32,229 bases of DNA from a bacterium (GTDB lineage: Bacteria; UBP6; UBA1177): the NCBI GenBank assembly GCA_017963125.1, contig JAGCUA010000015.1, forward strand, positions 1-32,229. The letters run 5' to 3'. Positions 23,001 through 29,554 of the stretch are shown in pieces. Under the pieces are notes generated by a model that had not been told where the DNA came from, searched no databases, and saw only the letters and a list, made by a program, of their open reading frames with translations. A program made the position numbers and the translations under genes. Position 1 is the stretch's first letter. Each line of letters starts with the position of its first letter.

Positions 23001-23632
23001 TATTCTTTATTTTTTTCGAGCATTTTTACGATAGCAGGGTATGCGAGCTGACAAACCGTCCGTTTTTTCAGTTTCATTCCGGCTGTTTTCATCGCTTTGA
23101 TCTGCTTTTCAGACGGGAAAACATAAGGATAAATGCCGTACATGAAGGGAAAGAAGTGATAGCTGAAAGCATAACTTTCGGCCGGAGACGCCTTCGGATC
23201 GAACTTCCTGAAGCACCTGTCAACTGCATCGAGAGAGGCTTTGTAGACCCTTTTGAACTCCAGCAGATTTTCATCACGGCTGTTTTCTTCGATCGCATAA
23301 AGGTTCATGCTGAGAAGTTTCAGGAGCTGCACCCTGTTCTGCAGCGAAAGTGCCAGCATTTTTGCGAGTTTTGAAGCCGTGAGCTTTACTTTCGTCTGTT
23401 CTATATTTTCAAGTTCTTTGATCCACTTTCCGTATTCGCGCTGCAAAAGTGCAAGAAAAATCTCCTCTTTTGTCTGAAAATAGCTGTATATCGCAGTGCG
23501 TGTAAACTCAGCTTCATCTCCGATTTCTTTTAAAGTTATCTCATCGAAAGTCTTTGTCTGATAGAGCTTTTCACAGGCATCGATCAGCTTTTCCCTCCTG
23601 CACACCATTGTTTCAAGTGAACATTTCGGCAT
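23000..23632 (-). CDS. TetR-family transcriptional regulator
   Basis: A 210-residue repressor-type protein. Residues of about 12-60 are the TetR N-terminal domain: 'RREKLIDACEKLYQTKTFDEITLKEIGDEAEFTRTAIYSYFQTKEEIFLALL', with the recognition helix around 'FTRTAIYSYF'. The C-terminal ligand/dimer domain (60-205) is helical and not assignable to a known ligand; 'YHFFPFMYGIYPYVF' resembles the TetR C-terminal families that are rich in aromatic residues. It is the last gene (27 bp gap, AGGAG before the ATG) of the operon that starts at operator site B. It is therefore the best candidate to bind the TGACA-N3-TGTCA palindromes that control this operon, larC and larE-larB; this is inferred from position only. 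Confidence 0.88.
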   Translation of the reverse strand: MPKCSLETMVCRREKLIDACEKLYQTKTFDEITLKEIGDEAEFTRTAIYSYFQTKEEIFLALLQREYGKWIKELENIEQTKVKLTASKLAKMLALSLQNRVQLLKLLSMNLYAIEENSRDENLLEFKRVYKASLDAVDRCFRKFDPKASPAESYAFSYHFFPFMYGIYPYVFPSEKQIKAMKTAGMKLKKRTVCQLAYPAIVKMLEKNKE

Positions 23633-23659
23633 TTTCTTCTCCTATAGCAAACGAATTTT

Positions 23660-24766
23660 TTATTTTATCTCGACAAGTCTGTAGTTTCTGTTTCCAAGTT
23701 TGATCTCTTCAGCATAGTCGAGTGTGTGAAGTCCTTTTCTAGATTCGATGCGCTCTTTCAGCGATTTTGAATCGGTCGCGGCGTAAACCATGTCTATCGA
23801 AGCCTGATCTATTGCAAGCGGGTCAAGTGAAGCGACGATGCCGATATCGTGCATGTCGGGTTCTGTCGGGTTTCCGTTGCAGTCGCAGTCAACGCTGAGG
23901 CGGTTGAGAACGTTGATGAAAGCGATGTTTTTGCCGCCGTTCATAGCCGAACACACTCCTTTAGCCGCTTCAGCCATAGATTCAAGGAAGTCAAGCTGAT
24001 CTGCCGTGACCCAGCCTTTTGTCGCCTGACCGGCAGAATGGATGTAGATCTTGCCCGAGTGTTCGACGTCGGTCCCGCTTCCGAAGCCTATCGAAAGGTT
24101 CTTTATCGCGCCGCCGAAACCTGCCATCTGATGCCCTTTGAAGTGCGAAAGAACGAGGTATGAGCCGTAGTTTTTGAAGTGCGTTCCGACATAGTCGCCT
24201 TTTACGAGATGTTTTGCCCCCTCGATCGGGATCAGCATCTCGCCTTCCTCGTCAAGAAGGTCGAAAGGAGCGATTTCAAGGTATCCGCGCTGCTTGAGCG
24301 CTTCGAAATGGGCTTTGTTCGTGTTGCGGTTGCCCGGATAAGCGGTGTTGCACTCGACTATCGTGCCGCCGATTTTCTGGATGAGGTTCTTTATCAATGC
24401 GGGTCTCAGGTGGTTCGACTTTTCCGATTCGCCGGTGCTGATTTTGACTCCAGTTTTGCCTTCGGGCTTCCATCCGAGAGTGTCGTAGATTTTTACAAGT
24501 GCTTCCGGAGTGATTTCTTTTATGAAATATACGACCGGCGCGTTTTCATCATTTGTCTGGTGGGGAAGCATGGGTTTTTCCTCCGTTTTGTTCTCTTCCG
24601 CAGGAGCGGGAGTTTCATTCTGGGCAGGTTTTTCTTTTTCCTGTTTTTCCGCTTTTTCAGCCGATGTCTGCGAAGCCTCTGACTTGCTTTCAGCCTTTTC
24701 CGAAGCCGATTTGCATGAAATGATTGCAAACACAATAACTGCTGCTATGAGTAAAAGTTTTTTCAT
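23660..24766 (-). CDS. DUF362-domain lipoprotein
   Basis: A 368-residue protein with a lipoprotein signal (MKKLLLIAAVIVFAIISC) and a low-complexity Lys/Glu/Ala linker to about residue 65. From about 75 on it is a DUF362 domain: 'VYFIKEITPEALVKIYDTLGW', 'TGESEKSNHLRP', 'IECNTAYPGNRNTNKAHFEAL'-like region, 'LVLSHFKGHQMAGFGGAIKNL', 'DCDCNGNPTEPDMHDIGIVA' and 'SLDPLAIDQASIDMVYAA'. The reaction of DUF362 proteins is not established; some carry Fe-S clusters, but no CxxCxxC ferredoxin part is seen here. It follows the two small membrane protein genes by 10 bp, with its ribosome-binding site overlapping the stop of the previous gene. It belongs to the operon governed by operator site B, hence to the same regulon as larB, larC and larE. 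Confidence 0.85.
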   Translation of the reverse strand: MKKLLLIAAVIVFAIISCKSASEKAESKSEASQTSAEKAEKQEKEKPAQNETPAPAEENKTEEKPMLPHQTNDENAPVVYFIKEITPEALVKIYDTLGWKPEGKTGVKISTGESEKSNHLRPALIKNLIQKIGGTIVECNTAYPGNRNTNKAHFEALKQRGYLEIAPFDLLDEEGEMLIPIEGAKHLVKGDYVGTHFKNYGSYLVLSHFKGHQMAGFGGAIKNLSIGFGSGTDVEHSGKIYIHSAGQATKGWVTADQLDFLESMAEAAKGVCSAMNGGKNIAFINVLNRLSVDCDCNGNPTEPDMHDIGIVASLDPLAIDQASIDMVYAATDSKSLKERIESRKGLHTLDYAEEIKLGNRNYRLVEIK

Positions 24767-24776
24767 GGTTTTCTCC

Positions 24777-25052
24777 TTAATTTGCTTTCAATACTCTGCG
24801 TCTTTCAAACACCGCAAGCACAGCGAATATAGCAACTCCGCAAAGAATGATTATTACTCCAAGAATCGTGTCTTCCCGGCTGATGTCGAAAAACGGCTCT
24901 CCCTCAAGCACCGAGGCGACTCCGTCAACGCTCCACATCAAAGCCGCGGCCCAGAACATAAGCGTTGTCGTGAGAAGGCTCTGCTTTCTCATTTTCGCCC
25001 AAAGCGCGGTAAAAACGACCGCCGCGATCATTGTCATTATGAGACACATCAT
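24777..25052 (-). CDS. Small membrane protein, partner B of a membrane pair
   Basis: A 91-residue protein with three hydrophobic stretches (about 2-20 'MCLIMTMIAAVVFTALW', 27-47 'TTTLMFWAAALMWSVDGVAS' and 62-83 'ILGVIIILCGVAIFAVLAVF') and a basic end (ERRRVLKAN). I do not recognise a family. Its ATG overlaps the stop of the upstream membrane gene (ATGA) and GGAGG lies in that gene's last codons, so the two proteins are translated together and may form one complex. Second gene of the site-B operon. Confidence 0.7.
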   Translation of the reverse strand: MMCLIMTMIAAVVFTALWAKMRKQSLLTTTLMFWAAALMWSVDGVASVLEGEPFFDISREDTILGVIIILCGVAIFAVLAVFERRRVLKAN

Positions 25053-25423
25053 CTGCCTCCATCGTTCGCCGGGACCTGCTTTTTACTGCGCTCAAATGCA
25101 CTTGAAACGCCGACGATTACCCCCCATACGGCTGTTGTAAGAAGTGCCATCGCAACGCCTGAAGTCGCCATTTCATGCAGCATTACAGGTATTTCCTCCG
25201 GTGTATTGAGAGCAGTGAGAAAAGGCGGGAAAATAGAAATTTCACCGTGATAAAGGTGTTCTACTGCAAGCAGAGCCGATCCGCCGTAGAGCATTTTTTC
25301 AAGCCAGCCCACTTTTTTGTCGATAAAATCGAGAGTTGTTTCGCTGCAGTGAGCCTTTTTAGCAACTTTTTTTGCCGCCGAAACAATAACAGCCTCGGCA
25401 AGCGGAACTGTGAAACATGCCAT
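25049..25423 (-). CDS. Small membrane protein, partner A of a membrane pair
   Basis: A 124-residue protein. It begins 'MACFTVPLAEAVIVSAAKKV', has a hydrophobic stretch near 45-60 ('LYGGSALLAVEHLYHG') with a His-Leu-Tyr-His group, and a membrane segment at about 90-112 ('VAMALLTTAVWGVIVGVSS'). No family is recognised with certainty. The frame opens at an ATG at 25435, but that ATG is part of ATGGAGG, which serves as the ribosome-binding site for the ATG at 25423; the latter is chosen. First gene of the operon under operator site B. Shared control with larB/C/E makes a role in nickel or lactate handling a testable guess. Confidence 0.7.
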   Translation of the reverse strand: MACFTVPLAEAVIVSAAKKVAKKAHCSETTLDFIDKKVGWLEKMLYGGSALLAVEHLYHGEISIFPPFLTALNTPEEIPVMLHEMATSGVAMALLTTAVWGVIVGVSSAFERSKKQVPANDGGR

Positions 25424-25464
25424 TGAAACCTCCATAAAAATCAGTTAAAAACGAACTTCCATCT

Positions 25465-25526
25465 CGACACCATGTCAGAATAAATAAAAGTGACACCGTG
25501 TCAAGTTTTATTCTGACATCATGTCA
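25465..25526 (-). promoter_or_regulatory. Operator site B: promoter with three TGACA-N3-TGTCA palindromes
   Basis: Palindromes at 25465-25477 (CGACACCATGTCA), 25491-25503 (TGACACCGTGTCA) and 25514-25526 (TGACATCATGTCA). On the minus strand the promoter is -35 TTGACA (25499-25504), 16-bp spacer, -10 TATTCT (25477-25482). The middle palindrome thus covers the -35 and the first lies directly behind the -10, over the start of transcription, an arrangement that fits a repressor. The two inner palindromes start 26 bp apart, as at sites A and C. It drives the membrane pair, the DUF362 lipoprotein and TetR. Confidence 0.82.
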
Positions 25527-25528
25527 GG

Positions 25529-26791
25529 TTAGAACTGTGCTTTGCACAAACTTATGAGTTCATTGTATATTTTGCCGAAAGAGATGCCGGTTTTGCGGCT
25601 GATTTCGGCGACGCTTTCGTATTCCGGCGCGAAACGCTTGCGGTTGTTGTGGATGAGAAGCTTGATTTTCGCGTTTCCGTAAGGTGTCTGGACTGAAAGT
25701 TCCTCGCGCTCAAGCACTGTCCGCTCCATCGTGCAGCGGCGGATCCCGATAGTTGTTGTGTGGTTGAAAATTATATCTTCCATTTTTTCAATGTCGCTGT
25801 TCCGGCAGAGAACGGTGAGCATATACGCGGGGCGGTTTTTCTTCATGAAGCACGGTGTGTAGAATGCGTCGAGCGCGCCGGCTTCAAAAAGCTGCTCCAT
25901 CGCAAAACCTAAAGCTTCTCCTGTCGAATCGTCGATATTGGCTTCCAGCTTAGTGATTTTATTCGGAGTTTCTTCATGCGTTTCTTCTAATTTCTCAGGT
26001 TCTTCGATAAGAAACGCGCGGAGAATGCTCGGTTTTTCGTAGTTTCTTTTCCCAGCGCCGAGCCCAGTTTTTGCGATTTTGAACTGTTTCGGCAGAGCCT
26101 CATCGGTTTTTACTGCGGCAGCTATCGCAGCACCGGTCGGAGTCACGAGTTCACCTTTCATTTCTGCCATCTGCAGCACAAGTCCGTGTTTCTGCACGAT
26201 GTTCACGACTGCCGGGACCGGTATCGGCAAAATCCCGTGCTGACACCTGATCTCGCCCGTCCCCTCGCAAAGATGAGGAATGAAAACGCGCCCGATACCA
26301 AGATTGTCGAAGCAGAATGCAAACGCGACGATATCGACTATCGAATCTATCGCGCCGACTTCGTGGAAGTGGACTTCTTCAACAGGAACGCCGTGCGCCG
26401 CAGCCTCAGCTTCTGCAACTATCCTGAAAATTTTTTCAGCAAGATTTTTTGCGTTTTCTGAGAGTTTGGTTTTGCCGATAATCTCAATAATGTCGCTTAA
26501 ATGCCTGTGTTCGTGGTGGTGATGCTCATCTTCGTCATGCTTGTGACCGAAAAGATACTCTGTGTCGTGGTCGTGGTTTTCGTGCTTATGATCCAAAATC
26601 ACATTGAAATCGCAGCACCTTATCCCGTTTTTTACCACATCCGTAATCTCTATCCTGAAACCATCCGCAGGGATCGAAGCAAGCGTTTTGAGAAGCGCCT
26701 CTTTATCAGCACCAAGGTCAAGCAGCGCGGCAACAGCCATATCTCCGCTTATTCCCGAATTACACTCGAAATACAGGTTTTTTCCAGCCAT
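25529..26791 (-). CDS. larC: Nickel-pincer cofactor biosynthesis protein LarC
   Basis: LarC is the CTP-dependent cyclometallase that inserts nickel into the P2TMN precursor to make the nickel-pincer nucleotide of lactate racemase. The 420-residue protein has the full-length layout: 'LYFECNSGISGDMAVAALLD' at the N-terminus, a histidine-rich loop (about 67-97, twelve His) likely to bind nickel, 'EEVHFHEVGAIDSIVDIVAF', 'GILPIPVPAV' and 'GELVTPTGAAIAAA' in the first half. The second half has 'LEANIDDSTGEALGFAMEQL', 'FYTPCFMKKNRPAYMLTVLC' and 'TTIGIRR'. In L. plantarum the two halves are joined by a programmed frameshift; here they are one uninterrupted frame. Alternative starts lie upstream, but the ATG at 26791 has GGAG six bases before it. 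Controlled by site A. Confidence 0.95.
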   Translation of the reverse strand: MAGKNLYFECNSGISGDMAVAALLDLGADKEALLKTLASIPADGFRIEITDVVKNGIRCCDFNVILDHKHENHDHDTEYLFGHKHDEDEHHHHEHRHLSDIIEIIGKTKLSENAKNLAEKIFRIVAEAEAAAHGVPVEEVHFHEVGAIDSIVDIVAFAFCFDNLGIGRVFIPHLCEGTGEIRCQHGILPIPVPAVVNIVQKHGLVLQMAEMKGELVTPTGAAIAAAVKTDEALPKQFKIAKTGLGAGKRNYEKPSILRAFLIEEPEKLEETHEETPNKITKLEANIDDSTGEALGFAMEQLFEAGALDAFYTPCFMKKNRPAYMLTVLCRNSDIEKMEDIIFNHTTTIGIRRCTMERTVLEREELSVQTPYGNAKIKLLIHNNRKRFAPEYESVAEISRKTGISFGKIYNELISLCKAQF

Positions 26792-26823
26792 TTTATACTC
26801 CATTTTCACCAACGAACTTATCC

Positions 26824-26863
26824 CGACACCGTGTCAGAATAAATAAAAATGACACCACGTCAA
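26824..26863 (-). promoter_or_regulatory. Operator site A: larC promoter with two palindromes
   Basis: Palindromes at 26824-26836 (CGACACCGTGTCA) and 26850-26862 (TGACACCACGTCA, one arm changed), start to start 26 bp. Minus-strand promoter: -35 TTGACG (26858-26863), 16-bp spacer, -10 TATTCT (26836-26841). The block between the palindromes (GAATAAATAAAAA) is identical at site C and nearly so at site B. A further half-site, TTGTCAG, lies upstream near 26868. Confidence 0.82.
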
Positions 26864-26900
26864 TTTTTTTGTCAGAGCGCGGGCGGCCGACCGGACCTTC

Positions 26901-26957
26901 GTCATGTTGAGGCTAAGCCGAAACATCTCATAGATTCTTCGTTTCACTCAGAATAAC
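26901..26957. repeat. Dispersed REP-like inverted repeat, copy 2
   Basis: A 57-bp element related to 15287-15344: ends GTCATGTTGA and TCAGAATAAC, with the common inner block AGATTCTTCGTT followed by CACTCAGAAT. It lies between the larC promoter and the 3' end of the DUF3800 gene. The following 115 bp (26958-27072) hold only a 10-bp palindrome TGAGCGCTCA (26964-26973). Confidence 0.65.
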
Positions 26958-27072
26958 GGTTGCTGAGCGCTCATTTCAAGTTGCAGTAAAGCTGTAGAAT
27001 ATTCCACCCGTTGTGTCAGAAACACAGATTGATTTCACAATTTTAAGAATGAATTTATCCTGACTGTTGGTA

Positions 27073-27759
27073 TTATCCCAAGATATAGAGTCCGTGCTGC
27101 TGAACTTTATCTTTATCGAAGCAGTCTCTGATAATTGAGTAGTAGGAATCATCCTTATATTCGAATGCTCTGAACAAAGCGAAAGCAATAAGATCCGCAA
27201 CTTGAATACTTCTTGATATCGCAGAATCCAAAAACAGAGGAACTTCAGCAAAATTGTTCAATTTTTCATTCCAGCGGTTTCCAAGTGTCTGATAAATTTT
27301 TGACCAATTCTGATACTTGTTTTCCATTTTAGATTTGTCAAAAATCGCAAGACCTCTGGCGGATTCATCGTGCTTTAAAAACCTGCGTTTTAAGAATTTG
27401 TCAAAACGGCTTGTAAGCTGGGAAAACAATTCTTCCTGAACATCATCATTTGTGTTGTCTATTACAGCACCGAACAAGACGAACCGACGCGGATAGTTAT
27501 CTTTTATATAAGTCAGCGTATCTTTTATAACAGCTTCCCTTTTGTCTTTGGGAAATCCGCGCCAAATACCTTTGCCGCATCTGATCGGGCTTGTGTGCAA
27601 CTCCAGATCTTCACGTCCTATATGTTTCAGCATGATTTCATCTACCGCTTTTTGAATCCAGAAAGTCTGATTTTCGAAAGTCGCAAAACCTGCCAGAACG
27701 CTGAATTTTACATTGGGATCTGATGAAACACCCGAATCATCCGCGTAAAGAAGATACAT
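27073..27759 (-). CDS. DUF3800-domain protein
   Basis: A 228-residue protein of the DUF3800 family, predicted to have an RNase H-like fold. The hallmark N-terminus 'MYLLYADDSGVSSDPNVKFS' carries paired acidic residues, and the C-terminal 'LDSAISRSIQVADLIAFALF' matches the family's S...Q.ADL.A block. The acidic residues would bind metal in a nuclease-like site; no activity is established to my knowledge. The frame extends to 27813 through the leader, but the ATG at 27759 has GTGGAG five bases upstream and starts exactly at the family N-terminus. It is preceded by its own promoter and a structured RNA of about 65 nt. Its A+T content and isolated promoter inside the lar cluster suggest it arrived separately. 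Confidence 0.85.
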   Translation of the reverse strand: MYLLYADDSGVSSDPNVKFSVLAGFATFENQTFWIQKAVDEIMLKHIGREDLELHTSPIRCGKGIWRGFPKDKREAVIKDTLTYIKDNYPRRFVLFGAVIDNTNDDVQEELFSQLTSRFDKFLKRRFLKHDESARGLAIFDKSKMENKYQNWSKIYQTLGNRWNEKLNNFAEVPLFLDSAISRSIQVADLIAFALFRAFEYKDDSYYSIIRDCFDKDKVQQHGLYILG

Positions 27760-27772
27760 TGAAACTCCACAT

Positions 27773-27837
27773 AAAAAAAAGAGGGCCAAGCGAGAAACCT
27801 CGACGCACCACATAAAGGCGGCACTCTTGACCCTTCA
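27773..27837 (-). ncRNA. Structured leader RNA of the DUF3800 gene (three-stem, U-tail)
   Basis: Read on the minus strand. P1 pairs GGGTCAAG (27833-27826) with CTTGGCCC (27790-27783), 8 bp with one G-U type pair. P2 pairs GCCGC (27822-27818) with GTGGT (27811-27807) around a 6-nt loop. P3 pairs CGAG (27802-27799) with CTCG (27794-27791) around GTTT. TC and eight T (27780-27773) follow, then GTGGAG and the DUF3800 ATG. The promoter at 27844-27871 would start transcription a few bases before P1. Several different RNA motifs upstream of DUF3800 genes have been described from comparative genomics (DUF3800-I and following); this looks like a member, but I cannot tell which class. It could be an attenuator, a processed small RNA, or simply a terminator. 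Confidence 0.65.
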
Positions 27838-27843
27838 ACGCAA

Positions 27844-27871
27844 ATATTAGTTCGAAATTTTTAAAAGTCAA
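27844..27871 (-). promoter_or_regulatory. Promoter of the DUF3800 RNA and gene
   Basis: Minus strand: -35 TTGACT (27866-27871), 16-bp spacer, -10 TAATAT (27844-27849). The expected start is near 27837, four bases before stem P1 of the leader RNA. It lies in the short gap behind larB. An A+T-rich 10-bp inverted repeat (27877-27886 / 27914-27923) lies between it and the larB stop. Confidence 0.65.
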
Positions 27872-27921
27872 TATAAAAATTTATATCATTGTCGTTTTTT
27901 CTTTCCGCGAATAATATAAAT

Positions 27922-28599
27922 TTATCTCTTTCCTCTCTCAGCCAAAAAGTTTATCTGGGATGCGATGTAGGCCGCTCCGAAGCCGTTGTCGATGTTGACG
28001 ACCGAAATGCCGTTTGCACACGAATTTATCATCGTGAGAAGTGCGGAAAGCCCTTCGAAGCTCGCTCCGTAGCCGACCGATGTCGGAACTGCGACGACGG
28101 GAACCGAGACAAGACCTCCGATAACGCTCGCCAAAGCTCCTTCCATTCCGGCAATAGCGATCACGCAGTTTGCTTTCTGCAGAAGTTCGGTTTTGGAAAG
28201 GAGTCTGTGGATCCCGCTGACACCGACATCGTATATCCTTTCAACGAAACAGCCGAAAAATTCGGCACTTTGCGCAGCTTCCTCAGCAACGGGGATATCG
28301 GCAGTTCCGGCAGTGCAGACCGCTATGTTGCCGATAAGATTTTTCTTCTCTTTCCGCACAGTTATGATTCTCGAAATTTCATCGTACTTTGCGTTTTCAA
28401 GGACGCTTTTCACGATTTCAAACTGCTCTTTCGTGGCGCGTGTTCCCATAACTTCGCCGTTTTCCGCATAAAGTTTTGTGAAAATATTTTTCAGAAATTC
28501 GTCCTTTTTTCCGGGACAGAAGACCACTTCGGCGAAACCTGTCCGTTTTTTGCGTTCAAGGTCAAGTTCCGCAAAGTTCAAAATATCAGTTCCGCTCAT
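27922..28599 (-). CDS. larB: Nickel-pincer cofactor biosynthesis protein LarB
   Basis: LarB carboxylates nicotinic acid adenine dinucleotide at C5 and splits off AMP, the first step in nickel-pincer cofactor synthesis. The 225-residue protein has an N-terminal LarB-specific part ('FAEVVFCPGKK', 'VMGTRATKEQFEIV') and a C-terminal PurE-like domain: 'VCTAGTADIPVAEEAAQSAEF', 'YDVGVSGIHRLL', 'VIAIAGMEGALASVIGGLVS' and 'PVVAVPTSVGYGASFEGLSAL'. 'NIDNGFGAAYIASQI' ends the protein. Its ATG overlaps the larE stop by 14 bp, with GAGGTG inside larE as ribosome-binding site. It is transcribed from site C together with larE. Confidence 0.95.
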   Translation of the reverse strand: MSGTDILNFAELDLERKKRTGFAEVVFCPGKKDEFLKNIFTKLYAENGEVMGTRATKEQFEIVKSVLENAKYDEISRIITVRKEKKNLIGNIAVCTAGTADIPVAEEAAQSAEFFGCFVERIYDVGVSGIHRLLSKTELLQKANCVIAIAGMEGALASVIGGLVSVPVVAVPTSVGYGASFEGLSALLTMINSCANGISVVNIDNGFGAAYIASQINFLAERGKR

Positions 28600-29401
28600 T
28601 GATCACCTCGTTCATGCTGCCGCTTCTGAAACCGGTCAAATCCAAAGTTGTGTAGACAAATCCTAACTCTTTGAAAAAACTGTTGATCTCATCTTTTATG
28701 GCAAGAATTTTATCAAAATCGTTTTTCTCGATTTCGATCCTCGCAAGGTTTTCGCCGTGAATCCTCACGCGTTGCTGCAAAAAACCTTTTTTGTGCAGAA
28801 AATCTTCTGCAATTTCTACCATTTTGAGCTTTTTTTCCGTTATAGTTTCTCCATAGACAAATCTTGATGCAAGGCACGCCGCGCTCGGTTTGTTCCAGCT
28901 CGGAAGATCCATCTCTTTTGAAAGAGTCCTGATCTCGTTTTTCGTAAGTCCGCATTCCAGAAGCGGGCTTTTTATGCCGAGTTCGCTCACTGCCTGCATT
29001 CCGGGGCGGTAGTCACCTGTATCGTCGGCGTTGCTTCCTTCACAGACCGTGAAAATTCCGTTTTCTAAGGCTAAATCTTTGATTTTATTAAATATTTCTT
29101 TTTTACAGATGTAGCAGCGGTTTTCGGGATTATCTTTAAAACCAGGGATTTTGAGCGGATCCAGTTCAAGAACAAACTGCCTGATATTCTCTTTTTTGCA
29201 GAAATTTTCGGCATTCTGCGCCTCTTTTTTCGGGATAAGCGGCGAAATGACCGTAACTGCGACAGCTTTTTCACCAAACTCATCGTGCGCGACTTTCAGC
29301 AGAAAAGTCGAATCGACCCCGCCCGAAAAGGCGATAGCGGCACTTCCGAAAGATTTCAGAAGTTTCCGCAAGTCCGAAAGTTTTTTGTAAATTTCTGTCA
29401 A
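28586..29401 (-). CDS. larE: ATP-dependent sacrificial sulfur transferase LarE
   Basis: LarE turns the two carboxylates of P2CMN into thiocarboxylates for the nickel-pincer cofactor. The PP-loop ATP site is 'AFSGGVDSTFLLKVAHDEFG' (24-43). 'CYICKKEIF' and 'NADDTGDYRPGM' are typical, and 'SWNKPSAACLASRF' carries the conserved cysteine. With the start chosen here it is Cys176, the same number I recall for the sacrificial Cys176 of L. plantarum LarE. The frame also has a GTG at 29413, but the TTG at 29401 has GGAG six bases upstream and leaves a leader of about 20 nt behind the site-C promoter. No larA (lactate racemase) lies in this window. Confidence 0.93.
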   Translation of the reverse strand: MTEIYKKLSDLRKLLKSFGSAAIAFSGGVDSTFLLKVAHDEFGEKAVAVTVISPLIPKKEAQNAENFCKKENIRQFVLELDPLKIPGFKDNPENRCYICKKEIFNKIKDLALENGIFTVCEGSNADDTGDYRPGMQAVSELGIKSPLLECGLTKNEIRTLSKEMDLPSWNKPSAACLASRFVYGETITEKKLKMVEIAEDFLHKKGFLQQRVRIHGENLARIEIEKNDFDKILAIKDEINSFFKELGFVYTTLDLTGFRSGSMNEVINERN

Positions 29402-29418
29402 ATCACTCTCCACGATCC

Positions 29419-29458
29419 TGACACCGTGTCAGAATAAATAAAAATGACATCGTGTCAA
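29419..29458 (-). promoter_or_regulatory. Operator site C: larE-larB promoter with two palindromes
   Basis: Palindromes at 29419-29431 (TGACACCGTGTCA) and 29445-29457 (TGACATCGTGTCA), start to start 26 bp. Minus-strand promoter: -35 TTGACA (29453-29458), 16-bp spacer, -10 TATTCT (29431-29436). A half-site TTTTGACAG follows at about 29465-29473. Same design as sites A and B. Confidence 0.83.
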
Positions 29459-29554
29459 TTTTTATTTTGACAGAGGCATATTGAGACTGCAATCAAACGC
29501 TCGAATAGAATGGAAGAGAGGGGGATAATCTCAAACCCTGAATTCCGTGTTTTT

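Noticed and set aside
25465..25526. Short palindromic repeats read as a CRISPR array or as terminators
   Set aside because: The units are 13 bp with 10-13-bp gaps, too short for CRISPR; no T-run follows. They coincide with a promoter and recur at two other promoters, so they are operators.
25529..26791. Programmed frameshift in larC as in L. plantarum
   Set aside because: Both halves are in one uninterrupted frame; no slippery site is needed.
27760..27813. Extended N-terminus for the DUF3800 protein (start at 27813)
   Set aside because: The extra residues are encoded by the structured leader RNA and its U-run; the family N-terminus and a ribosome-binding site fit the ATG at 27759.
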